From positions 12,761,592 through 12,825,591 of the forward strand of contig CM044967.1 of the NCBI GenBank assembly GCA_024516035.1: a stretch of 64,000 bases of DNA, given 5' to 3'. The translations under genes and the position numbers were made by a program. Shown piece by piece: positions 33,942-44,350 of this stretch. Each line of letters begins with the position of its first letter. The stretch's first letter is position 1. The notes beneath the pieces are model-generated. The model saw only the letters and a program-made list of their open reading frames with translations, was not told the DNA's origin and ran no database searches. Origin of the DNA: Bactericera cockerelli. Taxonomy: Eukaryota > Arthropoda > Insecta > Hemiptera > Triozidae.

Positions 33942-33982
33942 ATAGCTCATCAAGCTATAGATTCAGAGTGGTAAATAAAAGT

Positions 33983-34122
33983 TATTATATTTGTGTTAAC
34001 AACTTTCATGATATCACAACTACTCAAACTCGCTTTACTAAATCAACGCTGAAACCGGGACTTGAACCACCGACCTTCAGGTTACATGTCCGCCGCCTTC
34101 TCGATAAAGCTACTGAGGTCGG
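33983..34122 (-). repeat. SINE-C copy
   Basis: A nearly complete copy lies 40 bp from the end of the foldback element (minus strand GACCTCAGTAGCTTTATCG to GAAAGTTGTTAACAC). Confidence 0.8.
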
Positions 34123-34479
34123 TTGGATTCAGAATGGTAAATATCGATAAACTTCCGCTTAAACTAAAAAGAAAACACATACATAAATTAATAGGTGAGA
34201 ACACTGATTATCTGAAAGCTTCAGACAATCAGACCTTCTAATTTATTTTTAATAAGTACCTAATTTATTACGTCACTGTGCGGAATACACGGCAATGTTT
34301 TGAAACAAAATGTTGCGTTCAGAAGGAAACTGACCTAAAAATGCTATCCACTTTAATTCTTACGTAATCAAAGGAATGAAACTTTCAAAACTAGGAACGA
34401 AACTTTCAAAACTCTAAACTTAAGCCAGCTTTTTTTAATTTAGGTTTACTGTTGCTTTCAACTACATGATCATATTTAT
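34123..34479. other. No feature recognised
   Basis: AT-rich DNA with a short self-complementary stretch (CTGAAAGCTTCAG) near 34213. Confidence 0.3.
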
Positions 34480-34690
34480 CACGACGAGAGTTTCACCCTC
34501 CATTCGCTGGAAACTCACAAACAAGCTACTCATATTAAACTCACCCAGCCTGAATGGGACTGGGAATAGCCAGCATCACGAGGGTACGATTTAAAGGATC
34601 ATCCATCATGGTCCTAATCTCGCTGGATGTTGCTTAACTTCAGTGACAGAACGAGAACTGATGTATTCAACGTGCCATTGATGCTGGCTT
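34480..34690 (-). repeat. SINE-F copy
   Basis: The minus strand begins near GCACGTTGAATACATCAGTT, with AAGCAACATCCAGCGAG, and ends in GGAGGGTGAAACTCTCGTCG. It is homologous along its length to 9877-10085. Confidence 0.7.
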
Positions 34691-36070
34691 GACCCAGCTT
34701 GCACTGATGTCCAATAGAATTTTACTGACGCTCAAAGCACATGTGGTTCCAGTGGCTAAGAGGTGACTAATGCCTGGCAGCGTGGTATGTGGTCTTCTAC
34801 CGATTGCCTTGAACAAAATACATAAGCATCAAACCAAATTGAATGAGGAACATCGCATACCTACTTATCCCAATGGTAGCGTATGGACCTAAGAAGCAGA
34901 AGGAATCAAATTTCTTCTCAGTTCATCTAGAAAACAAAATATTTCTTATTTGCTTACTCTGGTATTTGAGAGGAAGATAATTTAGAGTTGTAGTCTTTTA
35001 GGGCCAAATTATAGAATAGGATTCAACAAAGACAAGAGAGACCGTCCCTCAAGTCGGACTATAGTGCGCTGAGATTGCATAATTCTCTGACTTGATTCTC
35101 TTTATTCTAATCATGTTTAATAATTCGGCACTTGAGCATGATAAAATATACTTCAAAGGTAAAACATTTCTTCAAACTCACTACCGAGAGGAAGCGTGCC
35201 CTTGAGCTTTAAGTAGGCCCTGTTTCCTTATTCATTGATAATTTTAGCTAAGAATTTAGCTGCTATGTCATCCCAAGTAGGGCTAGAAGGATTCTAATTA
35301 GCAAACATGGCCTATTTATAATATATTTTAGTTAGATTATCTCCAGCTTGTTAGAATGAGGCTTAGCCTTAAATTTAAATAAAAACAACAATTAAAATAA
35401 GTTGTAGATTCGAGAAACCTTGTTAAATTAAAAATGTGAAAAATAAAGTGAAAACTTAGGACGTTTAGATTGTTTTCTTAAACCTCAGAGAGTCTGCACG
35501 TTAACTAATTTTAAATTTAAAGGTACCGAAAGCAATGTGCTAGTACGAGCCCATCCAAAAAATCGAACTAAATTTTCCAAAAACAAAAAAGACCTCTTAC
35601 ACACCAAGGAACAAGTATCCATTTTGTACCATTCCAGGAATTCTTTCTTGTGGAATTGTGAGGAGAATTTCGTGACCGCAAGGGTTCCTGAGGAGAGAAA
35701 ACCGAAGACATGTCTTCAGTGGCGGCAGGGTGTCTGGAAGTTCTAGAGGGTATCCCTCTGGATGAGTTGGATTCAAAATATCCATGTAACTGAAGAATTT
35801 TTCCGACACTTCTTATATTTCTTAGCAATTTTATGAATAAATTATATTGATCAAACGACTTTTATTGTAAGTTTAACAATGATTTTTGGATCTTAATATT
35901 GTGATTACCTGCAATAATTATAAATCACCTACACATACTGGAATAATTAGCACCTACACTCTGTTACAGTTAACAATTCTCTCGCTATTTCTAACGTGGG
36001 CTACAAAAAGTTCCGGATTTCGAACAAATGTCCCTAGAACCATGCCACATAAGTAATTAAAGAGTATTAA
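34691..36070. other. Unassigned DNA
   Basis: A less AT-rich patch at 35540-35790 has overlapping frames on both strands (69 and 86 codons). None shows a domain or splice signals, so I leave them uncalled. Confidence 0.3.
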
Positions 36071-36210
36071 CCGACCTCAGTAGCTTGATCGATAAGGCGG
36101 CGGACTTGTAACCTGGAGGTCGGTGGTTCAAGTCCCGGATTCAGCGTATAGATTTAGTAAAGCGAGTTTGAGTAGTTGTGATATCACGAAAGTGATTAAC
36201 ACAAATATGA
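36071..36210 (+). repeat. SINE-C copy, full length (family reference)
   Basis: CCGACCTCAGTAGCTTGATC starts a tRNA-like head whose box B is GGTTCAAGTCCC. The 3' part is GAGTTTGAGTAGTTGTGATA and then CACGAAAGTGATTAACAC. The opening CCGACCTC can pair with GAGGTCGG 40 bases downstream. Confidence 0.85.
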
Positions 36211-36803
36211 AAAAAATAAAAATGAAAGAGTAATACAGATTCATTTAATACATTTCGAAATAAATCTGAGTCGTTTCTACTCAGGATAATGCTCAGCACA
36301 TGTGACCATCAGACCCGAGCAAATCGGCACTAGGAGCTACGATTCCGATGATGTTGGGTGATCACAGAGTCACAGATCAGATAGCAAGAGCTACTGTACA
36401 TTGGTTAGTCAGGCGGAATAATGTCCACGGACAGGTACTGAACAAGGCACAGCAATAGCTCCTTTGTGATGTTGGTCCGGCGGCAAACTAGTTTTTTGTT
36501 TAACTCTCGAGTTTTTTTAACCCATCTGGATCGCGAGGATTTCTTTACACGTCAAGAACAGACGGCTTGGGGTCGAGATATTTTCGAGTTGGTGTCTGAG
36601 AAGAAAAGAAAAAATAGTTGTTAGGGTCTGAAATACTAGTTTAAGGTGATATCGATGCAATGGATAACTTTTACTATTATTTAAAATAGAGTTAACCCTT
36701 TTTTTTCAAATTTAAAATAAGAGACTCGTATTAGCATGACTCTGGAAGCCTTGATGTCAATTAATTTTATAATAATAATGCTTTTTCTTTGTGTTATTAT
36801 GTC
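36211..36803. other. Unassigned DNA
   Basis: A moderately GC-rich part at 36290-36500 looks repeat-like but was not matched elsewhere in the window. Confidence 0.3.
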
Positions 36804-37060
36804 ACAATTTTAGTGGGTAGCGCAGAATCATAGGACTTTATTACTTTAATTTACAATATCTTGTATTATTTTTTGCCTATGATTCTGCCACTGGTCGCTG
36901 CTTCACATCAAAGCAGCTACTCATTTTTCCTCACGAGGTATGAGTGGACCCCGAACATCCAAGTACAGAGCAGAAAAAACCCTCCCCTCCTGGGAAATCG
37001 AACCCAGGTCACCATGCGTGCAATGCCTAGCGCGCTAACTCACTCTGCCACGATGACTAC
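36804..37060 (-). repeat. SINE-E copy
   Basis: On the minus strand the head TCGTGGCAGAGTGAGTTAGC with box B GGGTTCGATTTCC precedes the body CTCATACCTCGTGAGGAAAA and ATGAGTAGCTGC. The end reads GCGCTACCCAC. It is the same family as 53797-54058. Confidence 0.8.
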
Positions 37061-37883
37061 TTCAATACCAAATCGAATGAATGCTGTGATGAAAGCTCGG
37101 GGAAGCAACACAAAAAAACTGATTCACCATTGTTATGAATGAATCTTGTTGATTTCTCAGGTTATAACGTCTTTTGTTAAAAAAAAAAAAAAAAAATCAT
37201 GTCTTTCTTCTTTTTTGACATACTGTAGTAAAATTTAATTTTGACGGCTTCTGGTAAGTTTTTTTTTACAATCAAATTACGAAATTGTAGAAAACAAAAT
37301 TTACAACATTTTGAGATATCATACGACTACATAAAAATAGTAATTTCGAAGATATCGCAGATTTGGTGGAGGAAAAAGTTTGATTTCCTTTTTCTGCTCT
37401 CAAGTGTACTTATGTATACTACTAGATACTAATAAAAATAATACATATAATCATGTATGTGTACTTGTTTATCTATACTAACCCATGGATTTTCAAGGCA
37501 TACCCAACGAATCTTTGTAAGAAGTACCTATGTCCTACCGTAGTAGAGCAATTTATATTCAGCCAACATCCTCTAATATTTTAAGCGGTCAGCCATATTT
37601 TCTTCGCTGAACTTCACAACTGCGGACATGCTCAATAAATAATGGACATTTTATGCAACTTTTTTTTTCGCTCACATTGTGTGAACAATTATTTCCTTTA
37701 TTAAAAACATGAAAAAGTATAATTATGAAAAAGAACATAATGAGCTTGATATTATGAAGTGTATGAAAGTAATTTATTATTCACCGTGGTAAGTAGAATA
37801 AATATGAATACATTTCAGGTTGAAGCAATTTGATTGGGCAAGCTGAGAACGTGAATAGCGGTAGGTTTTCATTTTGAATAAGG
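37061..37883. other. Unassigned AT-rich DNA
   Basis: A-rich tract near 37181-37197. There is no gene. Confidence 0.3.
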
Positions 37884-38065
37884 CGTTGTGAGGGCAAGTC
37901 AACTGTGGCTTTATCCTCATTATTCTGGAGAAGCATACGAGATTTACCAGTGAGGAACAGTGGCGTATCATTGGGTTGTGAGGGCAAGTCAACTGTGGCT
38001 TTATCCTCATTATTCTGGAGAAGCATACGAGATTTACCAGTGAGGAACAGTGGCGTATCATTGGT
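37884..38065. repeat. 91-bp perfect tandem duplication
   Basis: The segment GTTGTGAGGGCAAGTCAACT...GTGGCGTATCATTGG occurs twice head to tail with no differences that I can see. Confidence 0.85.
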
Positions 38066-38150
38066 GGTGGAGTGATTGGGCGCTGATTTGGTCATCAAGG
38101 TAGGTGGGTTCGGATCCAACCCAATGCACTAATTTATTTTTTATACGGTC

Positions 38151-38372
38151 GATCCGAAGGCATTGCACTAGGCATTGCATGCACGGTGACCTGGGTTGGA
38201 TCCCCAGCGGGGCAGGATTTTTTCAGCTCGGGGTCCACTCATACCTCGTGAGGAAAAATGAGTAGCTGCTCTAATGTGAGCAGCGACCAGTGGCGGAATT
38301 ATAGGCAAAAATAAGATATTAGGATATTAAAAGATATGGAAAAGTCCTATAATTCTGCGATAATACCCACTA
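38151..38372 (+). repeat. SINE-E copy, 5' degraded
   Basis: GGCATTGCATGCACGGTGAC and a box B (GGGTTGGATCCCC) precede CTCATACCTCGTGAGGAAAA and AGCGACCAGTGGCGGAAT. Confidence 0.7.
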
Positions 38373-38543
38373 ATAAACTTCGTTGAAGAACCTAAACTGT
38401 AGTTTTTATTTAAAAGGATCAAGACAGCAAATACCACCCTAACTATAATTAAATGTTTCGTAGAATTAAACGTTGTTCGAACATAGAAGGATTATTTAAT
38501 AGAAGTGGATTTTATCAGATAGAATCACTGTATAGGTAATACC

Positions 38544-38687
38544 TATCGAACCTGGATATAAGTAAAACCTGGATAATAGAGAACGATTCCAGGTCAAATT
38601 TATTACCTCTCTATAAGGACAAAATAACCTTTTCATAAGAGAAAAAAATCTGGTCTTTTGAGTTCTGTTTTCCAGGTTCGACTATAT
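38544..38687. mobile_element. pogo-like MITE
   Basis: TATCGAACCTGGATATAAG at the left is mirrored by CCAGGTTCGACTATA at the right. Internal sequence (CCTCTCTATAAGGACAAAAT) has the same type as in 41689-41820. Confidence 0.6.
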
Positions 38688-39394
38688 GAGGTATAATAAC
38701 TTTGATGTTTTTTTTTTTTTTTTTTAATAATCTCTACAAATCTACTTCATGGCTACGCCACTGTGTGGGTAGGTTACGCTGTGAGTAGCTTAGACAGGCT
38801 AGGATATGGAAGAAATTTAATATACCTATTAACCATGTTTACTATAGAATCATTTATACTGGGAAGCACATACTAGCTTGTATTGACGGACACTATGTAA
38901 GTAATATCCACCCATCTAACTATAAGAACGGTCAGAGAAATTAGCCAGCGAATATGAATGAAAACAGTGCTCTAAGAGAAGTGACGTGAGATGCAAGTTT
39001 TGAAAAGAGCATTAAGCTTCTTGAAAAAATGGACAAAGGAATAGTTGAAATAGCTAAAATGCTAGAAACAGAGCAATGAAGTAAAAGAAAAACAAAAAGA
39101 AGCAGAGATAGCAAAGAAGTATCTGCGTTTTTAAAGAGAAATGTGTCTGGTTTAAAATAAATAAGGGTTTCAATACCTTTGATCATTAATTAATTAATAT
39201 CAATCAATTTTATTTTATTGTAATATGATTTTACAAAAGGTTGGCATAACATAATGCGAAAATACAAGGGAGCATTTTATTGGAGAAAATTCAAGACTGT
39301 CAGTTCCGGAGTAATGTCAGACAGTATAATGTCACATATTTTATGACTTAACTATACTAAATTTATAAAGATTTTATGTCAAACGTAATACGAC
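38688..39394. other. Unassigned AT-rich DNA with a T tract
   Basis: A T tract lies near 38708-38726. The minus-strand frame at 38941-39186 has no identifiable domain. Confidence 0.3.
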
Positions 39395-39760
39395 AAAGGT
39401 CTTCAAAAGTTTGTTTTTTGACATTTTCATGTCTTTGCTCTGGCACATAACCAAAATTATGTGACGAAATTATGTAACGATATTATGTAACGATATTATG
39501 TAACGAAATATCGAATTGTAAAGGGAGAGAAGTCTTCTGATATCGGATATCGATATTATGGTTTCGATATTATCGATATACCTAATATCGATATTTTCGT
39601 TTCGATATTGCAACCCTAAGAGAAGAGAGAAGGTATGTGTCATGCGCACAATACGAAATTTGGTCAGTTGGGTTTTGGACCTTGAATAGTAAAGATGAAA
39701 ATGTCGAAATGGTTGCAGACTCGTATGCAAGCGTTTTTTTAAACAAAAATTTAACATCGC
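39395..39760 (-). repeat. Dispersed repeat H, copy 1
   Basis: CATTTTCATGTCTTTGCTCT, GGCACATAACCAAAATTATG, a run of TTATGTAACGA(A/T)A units and GTTGCAGACTCGTATGCAAG recur, inverted, at 61370-61640. The central part is rich in ATATCGAT palindromes. Confidence 0.65.
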
Positions 39761-39787
39761 TTTCAACTGCATAATCATATCAGTAGT

Positions 39788-39870
39788 TACCGTGGCAGAG
39801 TGAGTTAGCGCGCTAGGCATTGTACGCATGGTGACCTGGGTTCGATACCCAGCGGGGCAGGAATTTTTTT
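39788..39870 (+). repeat. SINE-E head fragment
   Basis: CCGTGGCAGAGTGAGTTAGC to box B GGGTTCGATACCC and AGCGGGGCAGGAATTT, then T-rich sequence in place of the usual body. It was checked as a tRNA, but the acceptor stem does not pair. Confidence 0.7.
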
Positions 39871-40062
39871 TTATATTTTTTCTCTCATGTCATTAACTCT
39901 CATGTCAACCCCAAGACAAAGGATTATTCAGTCCCACTTGAGAAGCCCCAGTTATCACACCGACCTCTATTAGATCTATTACAATGGGTAGTATGTTTGC
40001 ATTAAATTAAATCATTATTACAAATATAATCTCCCATACACAATACACAATTACGCATACAT

Positions 40063-40254
40063 AACGCGCTAGTCTGGTAATCCAGGTAGCGCAGAGATTC
40101 GTTGGTTCGAATCCCACCCAGTGCATGGATTTTTCCTCATTAATTTGACTTTGTGACCTCATAATAATGAGACTCTAAAGATTAGGTGATAGAAAATGCT
40201 TTAAGCATTAACCCCACCTGGTGGTTACCTTCCACTAAAGAGTGTTATTATTAT
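40063..40254 (+). repeat. SINE-A copy, 5' truncated
   Basis: It starts at CGCGCTAGTCTGGTAATCC and is otherwise complete through CCACTAAAGAGTGTTATTA. Confidence 0.8.
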
Positions 40255-41688
40255 GAAAGTTACGTTAAATAACCCAGTAAAACAACATTGTGTTCGATAC
40301 CTTGGTGCAGTGTGTAGAAGGTGAACACCTTGTATGTATACAAGGAATTGATTATTCATATTTCTGACTTCAGATTTCACAATACAATTATCTTATTAAC
40401 GCTTTTGTTGTTTTTTCTCTACTGTATTCATTTATTTGTTTCATTTTCCGGCCTGCTCTGCGATAAACAATGTTCTGATGGGAAATAGGAGTGCCTCATT
40501 ACTTGAACAGCTAGGAGAAGTGAGCAACGCTAGAGCTAACTCAAGCCACTTAGCCACAACATTAACAATGTATTAATTAACGAAATTATTTATGCCCTCT
40601 CTACTATTTGGAGGTTGCTTTATTTAATACATAATTTCCATTGGTATTTTTCTCCATACTACAGGATCGGATCCTCTATTGTAATACGGAAGAGGTAAGT
40701 AACAAGTATGAACTCAGTTGAATGTTTCACTGCGATAAAATTGACGTACAAATTATGGGTGAATTTCATTTCATAATGCTTGCAGAAAATAGCAGACAGC
40801 TTCTTTTCCTAAAGGTTTTGTTTTTAAAATCATCTTTTACAGTGGAATCAAAGAGAACTTTAAAAAAGGATAAGCTACTAAGATATGCGTAAAAAAATTA
40901 AAATTCTACAAGCTATACGCACTGAAAATTACCCAATAAAATTTGGCTGATAACTGACAAGCGTGCATACCTATATTTCAAAATTATATTACTCAATCAT
41001 TTCTGTATAAATAGGATTTCGTGTCCTATATTAATCTAAACCAAGCAGCTCAACTATCCAACTTTTCTCTTCTCGCTTCGGAACTTTTCAAACATCAAAG
41101 ATTAGGAAGCGAAAAATTCCTCGCAGAAAAATTTGCATTTCACAATGTACGAATACGCCGCGACTTGTGCAGAGAAGTGGAGATGTATGCTCAGATGTGA
41201 TTTTAAAAGTTTCAAATTTCAAGCTACTGTTTTCGAAAACTCAGCAATAACTCGTAATCATGCTAGCATTAATAATAACATACCGCTGGCTCTGGTACCC
41301 GAGATCATCTGAAATCAAGTATCTTGAGCGAGTAAAGAATACAAATTCAACGCTTTACTCCAACAAATACGCTAAGTCTTATGCAAAATACTGACCCGTA
41401 GATGATTTGATGTGGTTATTTGGTAGATGTGGTACTTGGCTGCTCAGCTTCCATTTGAAATTCTTAAGAATTGGGTAGTTTTGAGAACAGTAGCAACAGA
41501 TGTAAGACACATCTTTGGAACGAGATTATTGATGTGCTACAAGGAATCTAAATGTAATGAATAAACAGAGGCCACAGTTATTCGCATACCTGTATCGCAA
41601 ATTTATAATAATAAGAGCAGCTACTCACAAAGACAAACATTTTTTTTATAATAATGTTATGTAGACTTAAACCTATAACAGTGGAACA
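40255..41688. other. No feature recognised
   Basis: AT-rich DNA without a supported gene or repeat. Confidence 0.3.
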
Positions 41689-41820
41689 TGGATATAAGAA
41701 TATTCAAGGGACCGGACATTTTTTCTGGTATATCCAGTGTTCCCTTCCTACGAGGATATTTTCTGTGATAGAGAGGTTAATTTGACCTGGAAATTTTTAT
41801 GTCATTCCCAGGTTCGACTG
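41689..41820. mobile_element. pogo-like MITE, 132 bp
   Basis: CAGTGGAACATGGATATAAG opens and CCCAGGTTCGACTG closes, inverted relative to each other. CAAGGGACCGG matches 5200-5215. The ends resemble pogo/Tigger terminal repeats. The flanking TA is not clean on both sides. Confidence 0.65.
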
Positions 41821-42284
41821 TAACCATTAGATTCGTACCAATAATCTGAATCAATTTGGTCTGCAGTCTGTACAAGTCCATGTTCCAGTGACTTCAAAAT
41901 CATCAACTCATTATTGTTGCGCGAATTCGGAATACATTCACTCAAACGCGCGAACCTTAGTCGCAAAAGATTATTTAACATGGATTTTGATATTATGTAC
42001 TGGAATTCTTGAATTTTCTAAAGAATCATAGGACAATAACAAAATTATGTGTGAAGCGGCGTGCTCTTTGTCAAACAGTTGTACCGATTTTTTTTTTTTT
42101 TTTAGGAGACAAAAACATGTTTCCGAAAAAACTACAACACATAGCAAAGTGTGTTGAGCAAATTTGTTTAATACAAAATTTGTAGTAATTTTATTAGCGC
42201 TGCCAGCGTTATCACTGCTCAATGCTTTCATAAACTCATTGCCGTCGTCATCAGCACCATAATCATGCTCTTGACAGTAAGTGC

Positions 42285-42640
42285 CCATCCCACATGGGCC
42301 AGGGCGTTATCCTCTCTGATTATCCACGTCGGATCATTACGGTGAACATTATCGCTAGGCTTTGATACCAGATCTTATGCCAGCGTCCAGCATCCACCGG
42401 CCGTATCCAATGATCAATCCCTCTGGTCCCTGAGGGCAGCGACTCCGAAACGTTTAGATGTTTGATTTATAACTCGGGACTCTATAATTAGGGTCCGATC
42501 CACTCTATCATCCGAGCGGTTCACACCTTCGCCACAAATAACTGCTTCGCGTGCCATCAGCTTCACCTGTTGAGGCGAATGTCGCAGGGCCTCGTAAATA
42601 TCCACCATTAGGCCGGCCGACCAGGGAGATTAGAGTTTGG
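42285..42640 (-). other. GC-rich island of unknown nature
   Basis: The composition differs sharply from its AT-rich flanks. A minus-strand frame of 64 codons (MVDIYEALRHSPQQVKL...) spans 42414-42608 and an unrelated one (MGTYCQEHDYGADDDGNEF...) lies to its left at 41971-42288. Both have more ordinary amino-acid composition than chance frames nearby, but I recognise no family and see no clear splice sites. It may be a decayed retroelement frame, a promoter/5' UTR or an exon. Confidence 0.3.
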
Positions 42641-42659
42641 TTTTACCGCCCTCAGGCTG

Positions 42660-42832
42660 GTTAACCCTTTGTCTTTGGAATGTGCGGTGGTGGTCGAGCG
42701 GTGAAATACTGGAACTGGCGGACATGGACGAAAAAGGACTGCATTCCGAGACCACTTCGAATTTCCTTTCAATGTATGCATCAATAGATCTCACTAGGTC
42801 ATACAACCAGGTCAGATTATAATAATGGCATT
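42660..42832 (+). repeat. SINE-related repeat with the SINE-D tail
   Basis: A tRNA-like GGTGGTCGAGCGGTGAAATA is followed by ATAGATCTCACTAGGTCATA and ACCAGGTCAGATTATAATAA, the tail of SINE-D. The SINE-D body is missing. Confidence 0.5.
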
Positions 42833-43183
42833 AGTATACAATTGATTAAATGGTTAAGTGGTTAAGAAAAAAATGGTTAAGAAAAAATCATATAAGAACT
42901 CTGTCTCTAGAAAAGCCTAAAAGAAGAAGAATAAAAAAGATATCGATAAAATAATGATATTTTCCTCATTTATTCGAAAGTACATAATGCCACAATTATA
43001 GACAATATAGCCACTTTCAAACCAACTGCTACATCTAAGATGTTCTGGGTAAGAATTTCGTTTATTTCATATACTCCTGGACCATGCGATCGTTGTAGTC
43101 GCCTTGAGAAGAGTACAACTTAGAACGAAAGTGCAAGCTTGCTGAAGAGAGCGAAACAGCTGTCCTTGCGTATGTTCTAAATT
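42833..43183. other. No feature recognised
   Basis: AT-rich DNA with tandem GGTTAAG(A) motifs near 42850-42885. Confidence 0.3.
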
Positions 43184-43317
43184 TAGGGCAGAATTAATAG
43201 ACAACATCAATAACTGAAGTCGTTGGTAAGTGTTGGTTTTCCCTATCTTACACAGTACGCAATCCGTGACTTAGCGCCACAGATGTATTGCAATAACGTC
43301 TATTAATTCCACCCTTA
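43184..43317. mobile_element. Small MITE, AATTAATAGAC family, copy 2
   Basis: TTAGGGCAGAATTAATAGAC at the left pairs with GTCTATTAATTCCACCCTTA at the right. It is the best preserved of the three copies. Confidence 0.75.
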
Positions 43318-43760
43318 ATGTCCATCTAGTATTGTAATACAACTTCTCACTTTTCTGTTTATACTGATGTTATTTCGTTTTGAGACAAACCGTATACGGT
43401 CTAATATTATTCTGAAAAATCACATTACTCTGTTAGCACTCGATTTCTTCTTATTAGAGATAAACATTTCGTCCCTCGGGGGCTTTGCAGAACATTATCG
43501 CCGCCCGCCGCCCGTCCCAATCAAGTGCCGTCCTGTCCAGATCCAAGCTTACTTGTGCCATAATTCACACCGGGTAAAAGTTTTACACAGTCTCGTGAAC
43601 TATGGACGAGTTGATGTTTCTTTCAGGCTTCGGTCAGGTGAGGAGGATAAAGATATTTCGATCGGAAATAGGAATACAGATGATGTACAGGTGCATATAA
43701 TGTTACAGTCGAACGGTAACAGGAGAAATATTAATAAAGAAGTCGATATAAAGAAGTCTT
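43318..43760. other. Unassigned DNA, partly GC-rich
   Basis: A frame open from 43367 to 43786 runs into the SINE-A that follows, so it is not supported as a gene. The GC-rich core (CGCCGCCCGCCGCCCGTCCC near 43500) is unusual here and unassigned. ACTTCTCACTTTTCTGTTT occurs near 43342. Confidence 0.35.
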
Positions 43761-43872
43761 TGGTAGTCAAGTGGTTAAGGCGCTAGTCTGGTAATCCAGG
43801 TAGCGTAGGTATCCGTTGGTTCAAATCCCGCCCGAATTTTTTCTTATTTATTTGAGTTTGTGACCACATAAT
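43761..43872 (+). repeat. SINE-A copy, 3' truncated
   Basis: The head is TGGTAGTCAAGTGGTTAAGG, box B GGTTCAAATCCC, and the copy ends at GTTTGTGACCACATAATG, where a different repeat tail takes over. Confidence 0.8.
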
Positions 43873-44050
43873 GGTTAGATTGGGAGCAGATTTGGTTCTC
43901 TTAATGCTGACCCGCGTTCAGATAGCATACCAATCCCTTGGGTGGGATTTTGATCTCTGGATTTTAGATGTCCGGGGCGCACTCATACTGTCATCCCTCA
44001 TGAGGAAAAATAATAATAGTAATAATGGTCTCATTTATACTGCCCATCTA
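43873..44050 (+). repeat. SINE-E/SINE-B-like composite fragment
   Basis: ATGTCCGGGGCGCACTCATA and CTCATGAGGAAAAATAATAA recall the SINE-E body, followed by TTATACTGCCCATCTAGGAC, which is the SINE-B type tail. Confidence 0.4.
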
Positions 44051-44350
44051 GGACTATTAGTGAATAAAATAACAAATGTGTTTCTTTCTAATATTTTGGT
44101 TTGGGGAAGTCCTCAAAAACTATTTAGGGATAAAATTGTCAAATGGAATTCGGGTCGATCTGTTTGGAAATCGAGGGTTGACGACTCAATTTCCAAGTTT
44201 AGAACCACCCTGTACAAAAAGGATTTTATGGCTGAAACCGCATAATTGGGATATGTACCCGTATATTTTTTATTTTTCGGAGACTCCTTCAGGGGCCGAG
44301 TGGTTTGGGGTGTGCGGCCGTCCGGCTTTAGTGGGACACCCTGTATATTA
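44051..44350. repeat. Repeat with two ACCCTGTA ends
   Basis: CCACCCTGTACAAAAAGG near 44208 and GACACCCTGTATATTA near 44335 resemble the module at 24745-24927. Frames through it are not conserved. Confidence 0.35.

Larger units (their letters stand above)
28911..33946. mobile_element. Foldback-like element, 5 kb, with arrayed inverted arms
   Basis: The outer ends are inverted copies: AGCTATGTTAAGTTGGCTCA at the left and its complement ending CATAGCT at the right, followed inward by CACCACCTCCACCGATTT. The left arm (28911 to about 31620) and right arm (about 32845-33946) are built from the same tandem modules in opposite orientation around a 1.2-kb spacer of unrelated sequence. Long inverted repeats composed of internal tandem repeats are the hallmark of foldback (FB/Galileo-type) DNA elements. 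No transposase is visible. It could instead be a satellite array that has undergone inversion, but the matched unique AGCTATG ends favour a defined element. Confidence 0.6.

Noticed and set aside
28911..33946. CRISPR-like array
   Set aside because: The repeats are 146-281 bp with no unique short spacers, and the context is a eukaryotic genome.
39788..39870. Possible functional tRNA gene
   Set aside because: Box A and box B are good, but the acceptor stem does not pair and the same head appears in SINE-E copies with a body.
43367..43786. 139-codon frame, the longest outside simple repeats on the + strand after the R2-like one
   Set aside because: It ends by reading into a SINE-A copy, has no recognisable domain and crosses a GC-rich patch of unknown nature.
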